Positions 15,415 to 23,969 of a stretch of 64,000 nt of DNA are shown here, piece after piece. The stretch covers positions 124,001 to 188,000 of the forward strand of contig JAUIFO010000007.1 of NCBI GenBank assembly GCA_030430385.1, read 5' to 3'. The notes under the pieces are model-generated. The model saw nothing but the letters and a program-made list of their open reading frames with translations, was not told the DNA's origin and searched no databases. Position numbers and translations under genes: made by a program. Source of the stretch: Bacteroidia bacterium (lineage in GTDB: Bacteria; Bacteroidota; Bacteroidia; Flavobacteriales; Flavobacteriaceae). The stretch's first letter is position 1, and the number at the start of each line of letters is the position of its first letter.

Positions 15415-15807
15415 TGGAGTCGGAGGGACTCGAACCCTCGTCCAAACAAGCTATTAAAGAGCTTTCTACACGTTTATTCTATTCTTAGATTTTCGATTGT
15501 AAGCTGGTAAAAGACAACCTACTTACAACTTAGCTTTTACATCTCGAACGTGCATCAAAGCGCTACACGATCTTAGTTAATCTTTACGATGCCTCTAAAT
15601 AGAACGCCATTAACCAAGGCTTTCAGGAGACATAAAGCTTGCTCACCTAGTGAGCCGAGGCTTAATCTTACTATAATTCAGATTAGGCAGCTAAAGCGTA
15701 GTTATTCTCGCCGTTTAAAAGTTTGACCTAGCCTTTTACGTGTGTCATAGTCGTTACACGACGTGCTTACCGTTTAATGAGTCTCGCTGTCAAAACCAGT
15801 CGACCCC
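15415..15807 (-). ncRNA. ssrA: transfer-messenger RNA (tmRNA)
   Basis: Rescues stalled ribosomes. The 5' end GGGGTCGACTGGTTTTGACA pairs in the acceptor stem with CGACTCC at the 3' end (7 bp, one G-U), followed by discriminator A; the CCA is not encoded. The T arm is GAGGGTTCGAGTCCCTC. The tag frame starts with GGC at 15712 and reads GENNYALAA, then TAA at 15685-15683, the Flavobacteriia form of the degradation tag. About 393 nt. The 3' end is a well-known site for integrating elements; a partial copy lies about 150 bp away. Confidence 0.97.
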
Positions 15808-15849
15808 AATTTAATGAGATAGTAAATTTTAATTTACGTCCTCGAATTA

Positions 15850-15875
15850 ATCCTGAACTAGTTTCAGGATCTCAT
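15850..15875. repeat. palindromic intergenic repeat (ATCCTGAA type)
   Basis: ATCCTGAA-CTAGT-TTCAGGAT (15850-15870) followed by CTCAT. Located upstream of ssrA, within a 375-bp stretch (15808-16182) that holds this palindrome, a longer dispersed repeat and another palindrome but no credible gene. Confidence 0.85.
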
Positions 15876-15900
15876 CAACATCTCTATTAGTAATTATTAT

Positions 15901-15999
15901 GGCGTTTCCCTCTTTCGCTAAAGCTTCAGAGGGTCAGGCTTTCGGTAGTCGCTTTTATAAAAGAGCTCCAACAATACCTCAATCCTTAACGCAGCCTGC
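15901..15999 (+). repeat. dispersed repeat, copy 2
   Basis: Starts GGCGTTTCCCTC and ends CAATCCTTAACGCAGCC, with internal GTCAGGCTTTC and GAGCTCCAACAA. Shares order and wording with 1423-1514 (minus) and 63257-63373 (plus). The ends GCGTT and AACGC are inverted. A 90-residue frame crossing it, beginning MAFPSFAKASEGQAF, is judged to be translated repeat, not a gene. Confidence 0.7.
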
Positions 16000-16095
16000 A
16001 AAGTTATCAAAAAGTTTGTATAACCCTACTTTTACACCTATTTTCGTACAAATTTTATACCATTTTTGGAATACTGACAATAGAAAAATATTACT

Positions 16096-16124
16096 GTCAT
16101 TTCTAGCGAAGTCGAGAAATCTCA
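16096..16124. repeat. palindromic repeat (ATTTCT/AGAAAT type)
   Basis: GTCATTTCTAGCGAAGTC then GAGAAATCTCA: arms ATTTCT and AGAAAT around AGCGAAGTCG. A variant of the same family in which the palindrome arms differ but the flanking GTCAT and TCTCA are kept. A degenerate relative lies at 45280-45310. Confidence 0.7.
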
Positions 16125-16182
16125 TAATTTTATTAAAAGACATTTCGATAGCGCTCAATCTGACTAATTAAAATTATAAATT

Positions 16183-17388
16183 ATGAAATTCGGAATCATC
16201 AAAGAACGCAAAAACCCACCAGACAGACGTGTGGTGTTTTCTCCAGAAAAATTAGCAGAAGCTAGAGCAAAATTTCCACAAGCTGAGTTTGTTGTAGAAG
16301 CTTCAGAGATTCGTGTTTTTTCAGATGATGCCTATCGTGCTAAAGGTTTTGAAGTGACTCAGGATGTTTCAGATTGTGATGTGCTACTTGGTGTTAAAGA
16401 AGTACCAATCGATCATTTAATTCCGAATAAAAAGTACTTTTACTTTTCGCATACCATCAAAAAACAACCATACAACAGGAAGTTATTGGTTGCGATGTTA
16501 CATAAGAACATCGAAATGTACGACCACGAAACTATTGTGAAACAAAGTGGTGCACGCTTAATTGGTTTTGGTCGTTATGCTGGATTGGTAGGTGCTTATA
16601 ACGGATTTAGAGCTTTGGGCTTAAGAGACGGATTATTTAAGTTACCTAAAGTAGAAACCTTAGCCGATTTTGACGCTGTCAAAGCCGAATTAGATAAAAT
16701 TAGCTTGCCAAATATAAAAATTGTACTTACTGGTACAGGAAAGGTCGCTTTAGGAGCCAAAGAAATTCTAGATCACTTACAAATCAAACAAGTTAGTGAT
16801 GCCTTATATTTAACGTCTCAGTTTTCTGAACCTGTTTATGTGATGGCAGACGTTATGGAATACGCTAAGCGCTCAGATGGTAAAGTGGGAGATAAATGGG
16901 AATTTTATAAAGACCCTTCTGGTTATGAGAGTAACTTTATGCCGTATGCAAAAGAGTCAGATGTATTTATTGCTGGTCATTTTTATGGTGATGGAGCGCC
17001 TTTTATTTTTACCAGAGATGATGCCAAACACCCTGATTTTAGAATAAACTTGGTTGCCGATATTTCGTGTGATATTGATGGACCAGTAGCCAGTACGATA
17101 CGACCGTCTACCATTGCAGACCCGTTTTATGGTTACGATCCGCGAACAGAATCTGAGGTCGCTTTTGATGCCAAAAATGCGATAACAGTAATGGCAGTAG
17201 ACAATTTACCTTGTGAGTTGCCTAAAGATGCCAGCGAAGGTTTTGGAGACATGTTTTTAGAGCATGTGATTCCTGCTTTTTTCAATGGTGATGAACGCGG
17301 TATTTTAAAACGTGCTAAAATTACGACTGCAAATGGTCAACTTACCGAGCGTTTTAAATACTTGCAGGATTATGTAGACGTAGGGTAA
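16183..17388 (+). CDS. AlaDH/Lys1-type NAD(P)-dependent oxidoreductase (saccharopine-dehydrogenase-like)
   Basis: 401 aa. The N-terminus MKFGIIKERKNPPDRRVVFSP has the alanine dehydrogenase/transhydrogenase N-domain form (KE-R-PPD-RV), and the Rossmann segment IKIVLTGTGKVALGAKEIL near residue 180 binds NAD. ADISCDIDGPVASTIRPSTI followed by DPFYGYDP resembles the Lys1 (saccharopine dehydrogenase, lysine-forming) C-terminal signature. I therefore place it in the Lys1/AlaDh superfamily; the actual substrate cannot be read from the sequence. It stands alone, downstream of the repeat-rich ssrA region. Confidence 0.82.
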   Translation: MKFGIIKERKNPPDRRVVFSPEKLAEARAKFPQAEFVVEASEIRVFSDDAYRAKGFEVTQDVSDCDVLLGVKEVPIDHLIPNKKYFYFSHTIKKQPYNRKLLVAMLHKNIEMYDHETIVKQSGARLIGFGRYAGLVGAYNGFRALGLRDGLFKLPKVETLADFDAVKAELDKISLPNIKIVLTGTGKVALGAKEILDHLQIKQVSDALYLTSQFSEPVYVMADVMEYAKRSDGKVGDKWEFYKDPSGYESNFMPYAKESDVFIAGHFYGDGAPFIFTRDDAKHPDFRINLVADISCDIDGPVASTIRPSTIADPFYGYDPRTESEVAFDAKNAITVMAVDNLPCELPKDASEGFGDMFLEHVIPAFFNGDERGILKRAKITTANGQLTERFKYLQDYVDVG

Positions 17389-17520
17389 AATGGCTTTGAG
17401 TTGTTATAATAATGTAGGAGTATTTTTGATGAACGTATAGCTCGTTAAATTTTCTTACATTTATAACGCAACCTATGTGTTAGTAGCACGTCTATTAATT
17501 ACAATCAACAACTCTATTCT

Positions 17521-20034
17521 ATGAAAAAAATCAAAATTGCTTTGGCGTTTTTTAGTGTCCTTTTAATGTTAACCTGTTCTGAGGACGATAACTGGAACAC
17601 CGATAATCCACCTGTCGAACAAGAAAATCCAACTGATTTTTCAGTAAACTTTGGAAACCAAATTAACGCACGTTTTATTGGTAAAGTCATCAATGAAGAA
17701 GGAAACCCTATTTCTGGTGCTACAATATCAATCGGAACTATCATTGCGACTACCGATTCTAATGGTATATTTTCAGTGACTGAAGCTTCAGTTTTTGAAA
17801 AATTTGCTTACATCAAAGCCTCCAAAGACGGTTTTATTGATGGTTCAAGAGCAGTAGTACCATCAAGTGGTGTTAATCAAGTAACTATTATGTTATTAGA
17901 TTTAGACACAACGGCTACAATTTCTTCAGGCGAAACAAGTACAGTTGATTTACCAGATGGAACGCAAGTAGTATTTGATGGTAACTTTGAAACAGCGCAA
18001 GGTGGTAGCTATTCTGGAGCTGTTAATGTGACCTTAAAACATTTAGATGTTGATAATAGCAATATGGAATTACAAATGCCAGGTATGTTGTTTGCCGAAG
18101 ACGCCAATGGGAGTCCAAGAGTTTTAGAAACCTATGGGATGATTGCTGTAGAATTACGTAGTGCTTCTGGAGAAGAATTAAACCTAGCACAAGGTAGTAC
18201 AGCACAAGTGTCAATTCCTTTGCCAACAAGTGTTACAAATACACCGAATACAATTCCGTTATGGTCATTTGATGAAGAAGGAGGTTATTGGAAAGAAGAC
18301 GGAGAGGCAACATTACAAGGCGGAAGCTATGTTGGTAATGTATCTCATTTTAGTTTTTGGAATTGGGATTATGACTATCCTGCCATTACACTTTGTATTA
18401 CGTTAACAGATCCTGATGGTAATGAATTAGCATATACACCATTAGATTTATATTCACCTGCTTTAGGTTCGACTGGAACTTATGGATATACCAATGCTGA
18501 AGGTGTAGAGTGTGGTTTGGTACCACAAGATGATGAATTAACCTTAACGGTTCCAAGTTTTGGATGTGTGTCAAACGCATTTACGACTACTATTGGTCCT
18601 TTTAGTACTGACCAAGACATTACAATTCAGGTAACTGATTCAGACGCTTTAATCACTAATTTTATTGGAGAATTTAATGACTGTTCTGGAAATCCAATTA
18701 CCAATGGTTACATGCAATTATTCTATAACGATTCTACACATACCATTCCAATTGATGCAGGAATCTTAGACTTAACCATAGATTATTGTAGTGATAATAC
18801 CACGTACTCTGCTTTGGTAGTTGATTTGTTGAGCAACCAAACTACTGATGTTACTACTGGTAATTTTGAAGAGCCAACAACCGATTTAGGGTCGCAAATG
18901 TCTTGTATAGATCTTACTGATACTGATGGAGATGGTGTGTTTGATATTGATGAAGATATTAATGGAGATGGTAATTTAGATAATGATGATACCGATGATG
19001 ATGGAATACCAAACTATCTTGATGAAGATGATGATGGTGATGGTGTTAATACTGCCGATGAAGATCGTGATAATGATGGTGATCCTACTAATGATGATAG
19101 TGATGGTGATCAAATACCAGATTATTTAGATAACTTAGATGTTACAAATTCTTCAACTGAAATATTTGCTATTGATTGTAACTTCGATGACCCTTCATAT
19201 GACTTAACATTTTTCTATGAAAGCCAAGGCTTATTTCCTAACCAAACGTTTACTTATTATGAAAGTTTGCTTGATGCTGAGAATAATACAAATCAAATTG
19301 TAATACCTGAGAACTATACTAATTTTGGCGGAGCTTTAGATTTAGTATACGTTAGAGCATTAAACATTTTATCTGGTCAGTCTAGTATTAGTGAAATTTA
19401 TTTGTTGGGATTAGGAATTGATGATAACGATCAAGATGGTTTGACTAATTGTGAAGAGCTTACAGGAATAGATATTCCAGACCCTAATTGGTCAAACTGT
19501 GATCCAAATGGAAATATTACAGATCCAAATGATCCTGATAGTGATGATGATGGTTTTGATGATTGTGTTGAAGCACAAAATGGAACTGATCCAAACGATC
19601 CAGCAAGTTTTCCCGATTTACTTTTTAATTGTTGTAACAATAATTCATTAAATGATCAGGATATTAATACCATAAATAACCCTAATATGGAAGTTAATAT
19701 TCCTGAAGTTATCACACCAAATGGAGATGGAATTAACGATTCATTTTTGATTTGGAATATTGAGCTTTACCCTGGTAATATCCTTATAGTCTACAATGAC
19801 CAAGATCAAATTGTTTTTGAGGATAGCCAATATGACAATGTAAATGATTTATTTTATGGAGTAACGAATACAGGTATTGAGATAACTGATGGGACATATA
19901 GATATGAATTGACATTTGTAGATCAAGATGGAAATCAAAATTTAAGAAACGGATTTGTTTGTATTGTGACGCAATCCTATCCTGATATAAGCTTTCAAGA
20001 CTGTAATGTTGAGTTTGATCCATTATTAAATTAA
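17521..20034 (+). CDS. large surface lipoprotein with thrombospondin type 3 repeats and type B T9SS sorting domain
   Basis: 837 aa. A signal with lipobox (LMLTC, Cys19) is followed by SEDDN, which fits the flavobacterial lipoprotein surface-export signal. Residues about 45-115 form a carboxypeptidase-regulatory-like beta-sandwich (GKVINEEGNPISGATISIG). Residues about 465-545 are Asp-rich thrombospondin type 3 repeats (DTDGDGVFD, NDDTDDDGIPNYLDEDDDGD), with another acidic block near 640-700. From about residue 722, IPEVITPNGDGINDSF...GTYRYEL is the gliding-motility-associated type B sorting domain. Function unknown; probably calcium-stabilised and cell-surface. The DNA of the Asp-rich part is GAT-rich and repetitive. 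Confidence 0.85.
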   Translation: MKKIKIALAFFSVLLMLTCSEDDNWNTDNPPVEQENPTDFSVNFGNQINARFIGKVINEEGNPISGATISIGTIIATTDSNGIFSVTEASVFEKFAYIKASKDGFIDGSRAVVPSSGVNQVTIMLLDLDTTATISSGETSTVDLPDGTQVVFDGNFETAQGGSYSGAVNVTLKHLDVDNSNMELQMPGMLFAEDANGSPRVLETYGMIAVELRSASGEELNLAQGSTAQVSIPLPTSVTNTPNTIPLWSFDEEGGYWKEDGEATLQGGSYVGNVSHFSFWNWDYDYPAITLCITLTDPDGNELAYTPLDLYSPALGSTGTYGYTNAEGVECGLVPQDDELTLTVPSFGCVSNAFTTTIGPFSTDQDITIQVTDSDALITNFIGEFNDCSGNPITNGYMQLFYNDSTHTIPIDAGILDLTIDYCSDNTTYSALVVDLLSNQTTDVTTGNFEEPTTDLGSQMSCIDLTDTDGDGVFDIDEDINGDGNLDNDDTDDDGIPNYLDEDDDGDGVNTADEDRDNDGDPTNDDSDGDQIPDYLDNLDVTNSSTEIFAIDCNFDDPSYDLTFFYESQGLFPNQTFTYYESLLDAENNTNQIVIPENYTNFGGALDLVYVRALNILSGQSSISEIYLLGLGIDDNDQDGLTNCEELTGIDIPDPNWSNCDPNGNITDPNDPDSDDDGFDDCVEAQNGTDPNDPASFPDLLFNCCNNNSLNDQDINTINNPNMEVNIPEVITPNGDGINDSFLIWNIELYPGNILIVYNDQDQIVFEDSQYDNVNDLFYGVTNTGIEITDGTYRYELTFVDQDGNQNLRNGFVCIVTQSYPDISFQDCNVEFDPLLN

Positions 20035-20056
20035 GTAGATACACAACGTGTTATGT

Positions 20057-20088
20057 TAAAAGGAAAGCAGCAATGCTTTCCTTTTTTG
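20057..20088 (+). terminator. intrinsic terminator
   Basis: AAAGGAAAGCA (20059-20069), loop GCAA, TGCTTTCCTTT (20074-20084), then T residues. Ends the large lipoprotein gene. Confidence 0.93.
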
Positions 20089-20136
20089 TTTCTTTCAAAG
20101 GGCTTCAATAGAAAATAGTAATACCAAAATGTGACA

Positions 20137-20517
20137 TTAAAGTTTCCATTGTATTGTTTTTAAGTCAATGATCAAAATGATTATGGTTCCAAATGTGTAG
20201 GCAATTAGGTCTGAAATATGAAAAGTACTTCCAAGAATAATGGTCAAGATCTTAGAACGTTTTATATTAAAATATTCCAGCAGATCAAAATACTGAGCAA
20301 ATTCAATGATAAAGGATAAGAAAAGTACAAACAATGCTATTTTGATTGGACTAATTTCAGCAAAGCTTCTAATAGCACAATAGATCAAAATAACGACCAA
20401 AAAATCACCAAATGTATGCCTAATAAAACCATCTTTTAATAGTATAGCAATACAGGTTTCTATAACAAATAAAATTACAGCTGCTATGAAAAAGCCTTTA
20501 TTGAATTTAAGTCTCAT
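20137..20517 (-). CDS. DUF2809-type integral membrane protein
   Basis: 126 aa with four hydrophobic helices. FIRHTFGDFLVVILIYCAIRSF and IIEFAQYFDLLEYFNIKRSKIL followed by FHISDLIAYTFGTII match the DUF2809 layout (xxGDxLxVxLxY, then an E-x-x-Q helix, then a D-x-x-AY-x-x-G helix). Function unknown. Its start overlaps the previous gene by 4 bp, making it the distal gene of a membrane-protein operon. Confidence 0.8.
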   Translation of the reverse strand: MRLKFNKGFFIAAVILFVIETCIAILLKDGFIRHTFGDFLVVILIYCAIRSFAEISPIKIALFVLFLSFIIEFAQYFDLLEYFNIKRSKILTIILGSTFHISDLIAYTFGTIIILIIDLKTIQWKL

Positions 20518-21158
20518 TTGATTTCAATTTTATCACCCAAAAATTTAGGGTCAACATTAAATAAAACATCTATCGTTGCTTTTGTTCTGGCGAGATATTC
20601 TCTATATCGAGTAGAAGATTTGGAGTAATTATATCCATCTTTCGCATTATAACCAATGGCATGAATATCATAATTGTTGGCAAGATAAATGGCACGTTCG
20701 TTGTGAAACTTTTGAGAGACAAAAGTTATAGAATCCAAACCAAAGATTTCCTTGGCTCTAATCACAGAATCTAAAGTTCTAAATCCAGCATAATCGAGGT
20801 AGATCTTGTCTGCAGGTATGCCTTTGGCTATCAAATCGGTTTTAAAGGTCGTAGGCTCATCATAAGTTTTTTTGCTATTATCTCCACTAATTAAAATAAA
20901 CTGAATTTTACCTGAGTTATACAATTCTACAACCGCATCAATACGATATTTGTAATAGGTGTTAACATGTCCACTCTTTGTATATTTTCCAGCACCTAAT
21001 ACAAGTCCGACTTTATTGAATGGGATGTTTTTAGGATTATCGTAAATGAGACCTTCTGCATTTCGTTTTACTAACCAATTTGTAAAAGCAAGTATAGAAA
21101 GTACAATACTACCTAGAAACAGGATTGTTTTTAATGTTTTCTTTATTCTGAATTTCAT
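20514..21158 (-). CDS. SanA/YdcF/ElyC-like DUF218 envelope protein
   Basis: 214 aa with one N-terminal membrane helix (residues 9-28). The DUF218 pattern is clear: VGLVLGAGKYTKSGHVNTYY, then FILISGDNSKKTYDEPTTF, then KIYLDYAGFRTLDSVIRAKEIF. E. coli SanA and ElyC act on envelope integrity and peptidoglycan precursors; the biochemical role is unsettled. It overlaps the upstream gene by 50 bp, and the downstream DUF2809 gene by 4 bp. Confidence 0.88.
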   Translation of the reverse strand: MKFRIKKTLKTILFLGSIVLSILAFTNWLVKRNAEGLIYDNPKNIPFNKVGLVLGAGKYTKSGHVNTYYKYRIDAVVELYNSGKIQFILISGDNSKKTYDEPTTFKTDLIAKGIPADKIYLDYAGFRTLDSVIRAKEIFGLDSITFVSQKFHNERAIYLANNYDIHAIGYNAKDGYNYSKSSTRYREYLARTKATIDVLFNVDPKFLGDKIEIK

Positions 21159-21561
21159 TTGTTGTGCTATTTTGGGTATAAGTATATGTTAAAGGTTCTT
21201 TGGCAAACCAAATCCATGAAAAGTTGGTTGTAAAAAAGGCTGAAACATAGAAAGCTGTTTCATAGATGTTAAAATCGCTCGAAATGATTCCTATTGTACA
21301 CAGACTAAAAATAGCAATGCTATAGTAAGGAAAATACATTTTGAAGATTTCAACATTAGTCCGATTTTTATGTCTTCCGTTCCAAAAAAAAGGACAAACC
21401 GTAAATAAAATTGTAGCACTTACTACTAATGCAATAGGTATGGAAGAAAGTACTACAAAAAAGAAAATAGGTTCGGATGACTCTTCAGAAGAAACAATGA
21501 TCCAAAACATAATTGAAGCTAAGACGATACATTTTCCTAAGTTGTTTGGTATGTTCATAAT
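21109..21561 (-). CDS. integral membrane protein of unknown function (150 aa)
   Basis: About four hydrophobic helices. I chose the ATG at 21561 (MNIPNNLGKCIVLASIMFW), 8 bp after the DUF4173 gene ends; the frame remains open upstream to 21639, but that would overlap the DUF4173 gene by 70 bp. The C-terminus is Asn/Lys-rich. It overlaps the SanA-like gene by 50 bp. No family recognised. Confidence 0.7.
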   Translation of the reverse strand: MMNIPNNLGKCIVLASIMFWIIVSSEESSEPIFFFVVLSSIPIALVVSATILFTVCPFFWNGRHKNRTNVEIFKMYFPYYSIAIFSLCTIGIISSDFNIYETAFYVSAFFTTNFSWIWFAKEPLTYTYTQNSTTNEIQNKENIKNNPVSR

Positions 21562-21568
21562 ATTGAGT

Positions 21569-22957
21569 TTATAAGGCCTTATCAGTATCAGACATTTTGT
21601 ATTCTTTAAAGGATAATTCCTGCCATGTTTTCTCCTCAATTTTTTTCAAATAATCAGCGTATTTAATATCAATTTTATAATTGAGTTTAGGATCTAAAGT
21701 ATGTTGCTTGCTATATTCTTTTAATAAAATTGCATTAGCATCAGATAGTTCAATGAGGTAATTCAAATCGTATGATTTAGCAGTATTAAGATTGTAATTA
21801 GTAATCGTATGATCCCAATTTATAGCACTAAGAGCTATCAAAATACAAAAGGCGATTTGTGTATTAACTCTAAAGAGAAATACCATATTCTTTGTTTTTA
21901 CAACTTTCAAGAATGTTGTCAAAAGCCCTATTAAAACTAATGAAATATAAATATGTACTCCAATGCGTTTGTTGGTTAACCCAAAAGCAGTAATGTAGTT
22001 TTGATTCTTGATGAAGATTAGCGCTACAAGAACAACGTTAAAAATGATCCACAAGAACGTAAGATATTTAAGCAGCCTATTTTCTTTATAAAAATTAAGA
22101 TCACCTCTAAAGAAGTAGAGAATAATACTTATGGCCATAATAATGGAAGCTATGAGTGTATTTATTCCTTTATGAACTTCAGCAGATAAAACGGAAGCTC
22201 TTGAAATATCTAATGATTGAATAGATATGATATCTGTAATAAGATAAAACCCAATTAATAGATTTAATAAACTTAATAAGGTTGTTCCAAGTTGTTTTTC
22301 CTTTTTTAATTTTTCATCTGAAAATTTTTCAGATTTAAATAATTCATTTTTAAGACTAAGATCTTTTGTTGTTGCAGGCTCTACTTGAACGGGTTCTGAA
22401 ATATTGATGAATAAATAAAACCCAAGTATGGTTAAGAGAAGCCACTGAATATTAATAAAATCGAAGTTGATTTTGTTAATCATATCCTCAAACAACGGAT
22501 TTCCATTTTTATATAATAAAATAAAGATGACTACAAATACAATAGGAATAACGATAAGTTTGGTGAGATGGAGTAGGTCTATATTTTGATGGTGTTTCTT
22601 TTTTTCAGGATGATTAACTTTTATGAATAGGAGACCAGCTATACTCGTAAATACACCATTTAGCCAATTGATATATATTGAAGTTTTGTGATCTGAAAAT
22701 AATCCTACTAATGTGAAAAATGCTACACAGTTTGCAAATATTGATAAGCTTGAATCTTGTATAAATACAAAAATTGCAGAGAGGAGGTATACCACACTAT
22801 AAACTATGTTCTCCTTTTGTTTGGCTTTTTGAGGATGATATACAGATAATACAATTAGTGTTATAATTGAAAAGATTAAGAGATTGATTCCTATGGACTT
22901 TTCAAAAAAGAGAACGCTAAACAATAATGATGCGATAACTAAAAGAATGTGTTTCAT
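21569..22957 (-). CDS. DUF4173 (DUF4153-like) polytopic membrane protein
   Basis: 462 aa with about ten to twelve hydrophobic segments and a soluble C-terminal tail (from about residue 395: DLNYLIELSDANAILLKEYS). The central IMAISIILYFFRGDLNFYKENRLLKYLTFLWIIFN region matches DUF4173 as I know it. The family often sits next to winged-helix regulators and signalling membrane proteins; function unknown. A 25-bp palindrome begins 12 bp upstream of the ATG and is nearly identical to one upstream of the 203-aa membrane gene. Confidence 0.82.
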   Translation of the reverse strand: MKHILLVIASLLFSVLFFEKSIGINLLIFSIITLIVLSVYHPQKAKQKENIVYSVVYLLSAIFVFIQDSSLSIFANCVAFFTLVGLFSDHKTSIYINWLNGVFTSIAGLLFIKVNHPEKKKHHQNIDLLHLTKLIVIPIVFVVIFILLYKNGNPLFEDMINKINFDFINIQWLLLTILGFYLFINISEPVQVEPATTKDLSLKNELFKSEKFSDEKLKKEKQLGTTLLSLLNLLIGFYLITDIISIQSLDISRASVLSAEVHKGINTLIASIIMAISIILYFFRGDLNFYKENRLLKYLTFLWIIFNVVLVALIFIKNQNYITAFGLTNKRIGVHIYISLVLIGLLTTFLKVVKTKNMVFLFRVNTQIAFCILIALSAINWDHTITNYNLNTAKSYDLNYLIELSDANAILLKEYSKQHTLDPKLNYKIDIKYADYLKKIEEKTWQELSFKEYKMSDTDKAL

Positions 22958-22969
22958 GATGAATGGTTT

Positions 22970-22994
22970 AAAGTACTTTGTATTTCAAAGTAAA
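22970..22994 (-). promoter_or_regulatory. operator-like palindrome, copy 1 (upstream of the DUF4173 gene)
   Basis: ACTTTG-TATTT-CAAAGT (22975-22991) inside a 25-bp block that matches 23970-23994 at 23 of 25 positions; the two differences are in the spacer (22981 and 22985). On the minus strand TTTACTTTG at its upstream edge could serve as an imperfect -7 box, so a bound protein would block the promoter. Confidence 0.7.
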
Positions 22995-23011
22995 CGTGTA
23001 AAAAAAATGAT

Positions 23012-23305
23012 TTATTGTTTATTAATTAATTTTTCTAGAGCTTCAATATGTTTTTTAAAAGCTGTTCTGCCTAACTTGGTCGTAGCATATCTAGTATTAG
23101 GTTTTCGACCTATAAACTGCTTTTCAACGCTAATATATTCTGCTTTTTCTAAAGCTTTTGTATGACTTGCTAAGTTACCATCTGTTGCGCCTAACAACTC
23201 CTTAAGCGTATTAAAATCGGCATATTCGTTTACCATAAGCACAGACATAATTCCCAAGCGAATTCTGTGGTCAAAGACTTTATTTATATTGTTTATGATG
23301 CTCAA
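23012..23305 (-). CDS. winged-helix DNA-binding regulator (HTH_34-like)
   Basis: 97 aa, the size of a single winged-helix domain. FDHRIRLGIMSVLMVNEYADFNTLKELLGATDGNLASHTKALEKAEYISV is the helix-turn-helix, and GRKPNTRYATTKLGRTAF is the wing. It starts at TTG (23305-23303); no in-frame ATG precedes the domain. Proteins of this group usually repress their own operon together with adjacent membrane genes. Two matching palindromes, one on each side (22970 and 23970), are the obvious candidate binding sites. Confidence 0.9.
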   Translation of the reverse strand: MSIINNINKVFDHRIRLGIMSVLMVNEYADFNTLKELLGATDGNLASHTKALEKAEYISVEKQFIGRKPNTRYATTKLGRTAFKKHIEALEKLINKQ

Positions 23306-23353
23306 ATTTCAAAAAACAGTTTAATAGTTAAAGGTATGAAGTTTCTTTAAAAA

Positions 23354-23965
23354 CTACTTTGCGTCAAATTTAAAATGCATCCAAGTGCCATAAACAATGT
23401 GCATAACACCAAACCCTGTAACCCACAGCCAAAATCCATAACCAGGATAGTAGCTTGCAATTAATCCTAGCACAATTTCTATATAACCTAAATATTTGAT
23501 GTCTCCTAAACTATACTTCGAGGCGCTAACTAAAGCCAAACCATAAAAAATAAGCATGAGGCCTCCTGTTTGTCCATAACGTCCTTGACTCAAAATGATG
23601 ATGCAATAAATACCTCCAACAATTAGTGGAATCAAGAAATTTATAAGTAATCTACGTGATGAGTTATCCCAAATACTTTCATTGTTTTTCTTCGCCTTTT
23701 TTACAGTAAAGACTAATCCAGTTAGAACACTAAGAAAAGCCACCATAAATAAAATGAACATACAAGTCCAAAATACCCAACCATGGAAAATATATAGAAT
23801 GCCTCCACTGTAATTCATTACTAACAAATATGTAATGCTAGCGCCAATTAAAGCATAGAGTCCTGCAAGAACTCCAGAAATGCCGCTTAGTGAAATAAAT
23901 CGAGAGGATTTATTCATTAAGTTTTTGATCTCGCTTATATCATTTAAATAATCTTCATTACTCAT
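23354..23965 (-). CDS. integral membrane protein of unknown function (203 aa)
   Basis: The start at 23965 (MSNEDYLNDISEIKNLMNKS) gives a soluble N-terminal helix then six hydrophobic segments. An earlier in-frame ATG at 24016 would place the operator-like palindrome inside the coding region, so I prefer the later one. It is immediately followed by the winged-helix gene (48 bp gap). Membrane protein plus winged-helix pairs are frequent in flavobacteria; function unknown. Confidence 0.78.
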   Translation of the reverse strand: MSNEDYLNDISEIKNLMNKSSRFISLSGISGVLAGLYALIGASITYLLVMNYSGGILYIFHGWVFWTCMFILFMVAFLSVLTGLVFTVKKAKKNNESIWDNSSRRLLINFLIPLIVGGIYCIIILSQGRYGQTGGLMLIFYGLALVSASKYSLGDIKYLGYIEIVLGLIASYYPGYGFWLWVTGFGVMHIVYGTWMHFKFDAK

Positions 23966-23969
23966 AATA

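Noticed and set aside
15899..16171. 90-codon plus-strand frame between ssrA and the dehydrogenase gene
   Set aside because: It runs through a dispersed repeat and a palindrome; no signal, domain or codon pattern like the neighbours.
18900..19140. GAT-rich tandem-like DNA, at first sight a satellite or CRISPR-like array
   Set aside because: The periodicity comes from Asp-rich thrombospondin type 3 repeats in the encoded protein; there are no constant repeats with unique spacers.
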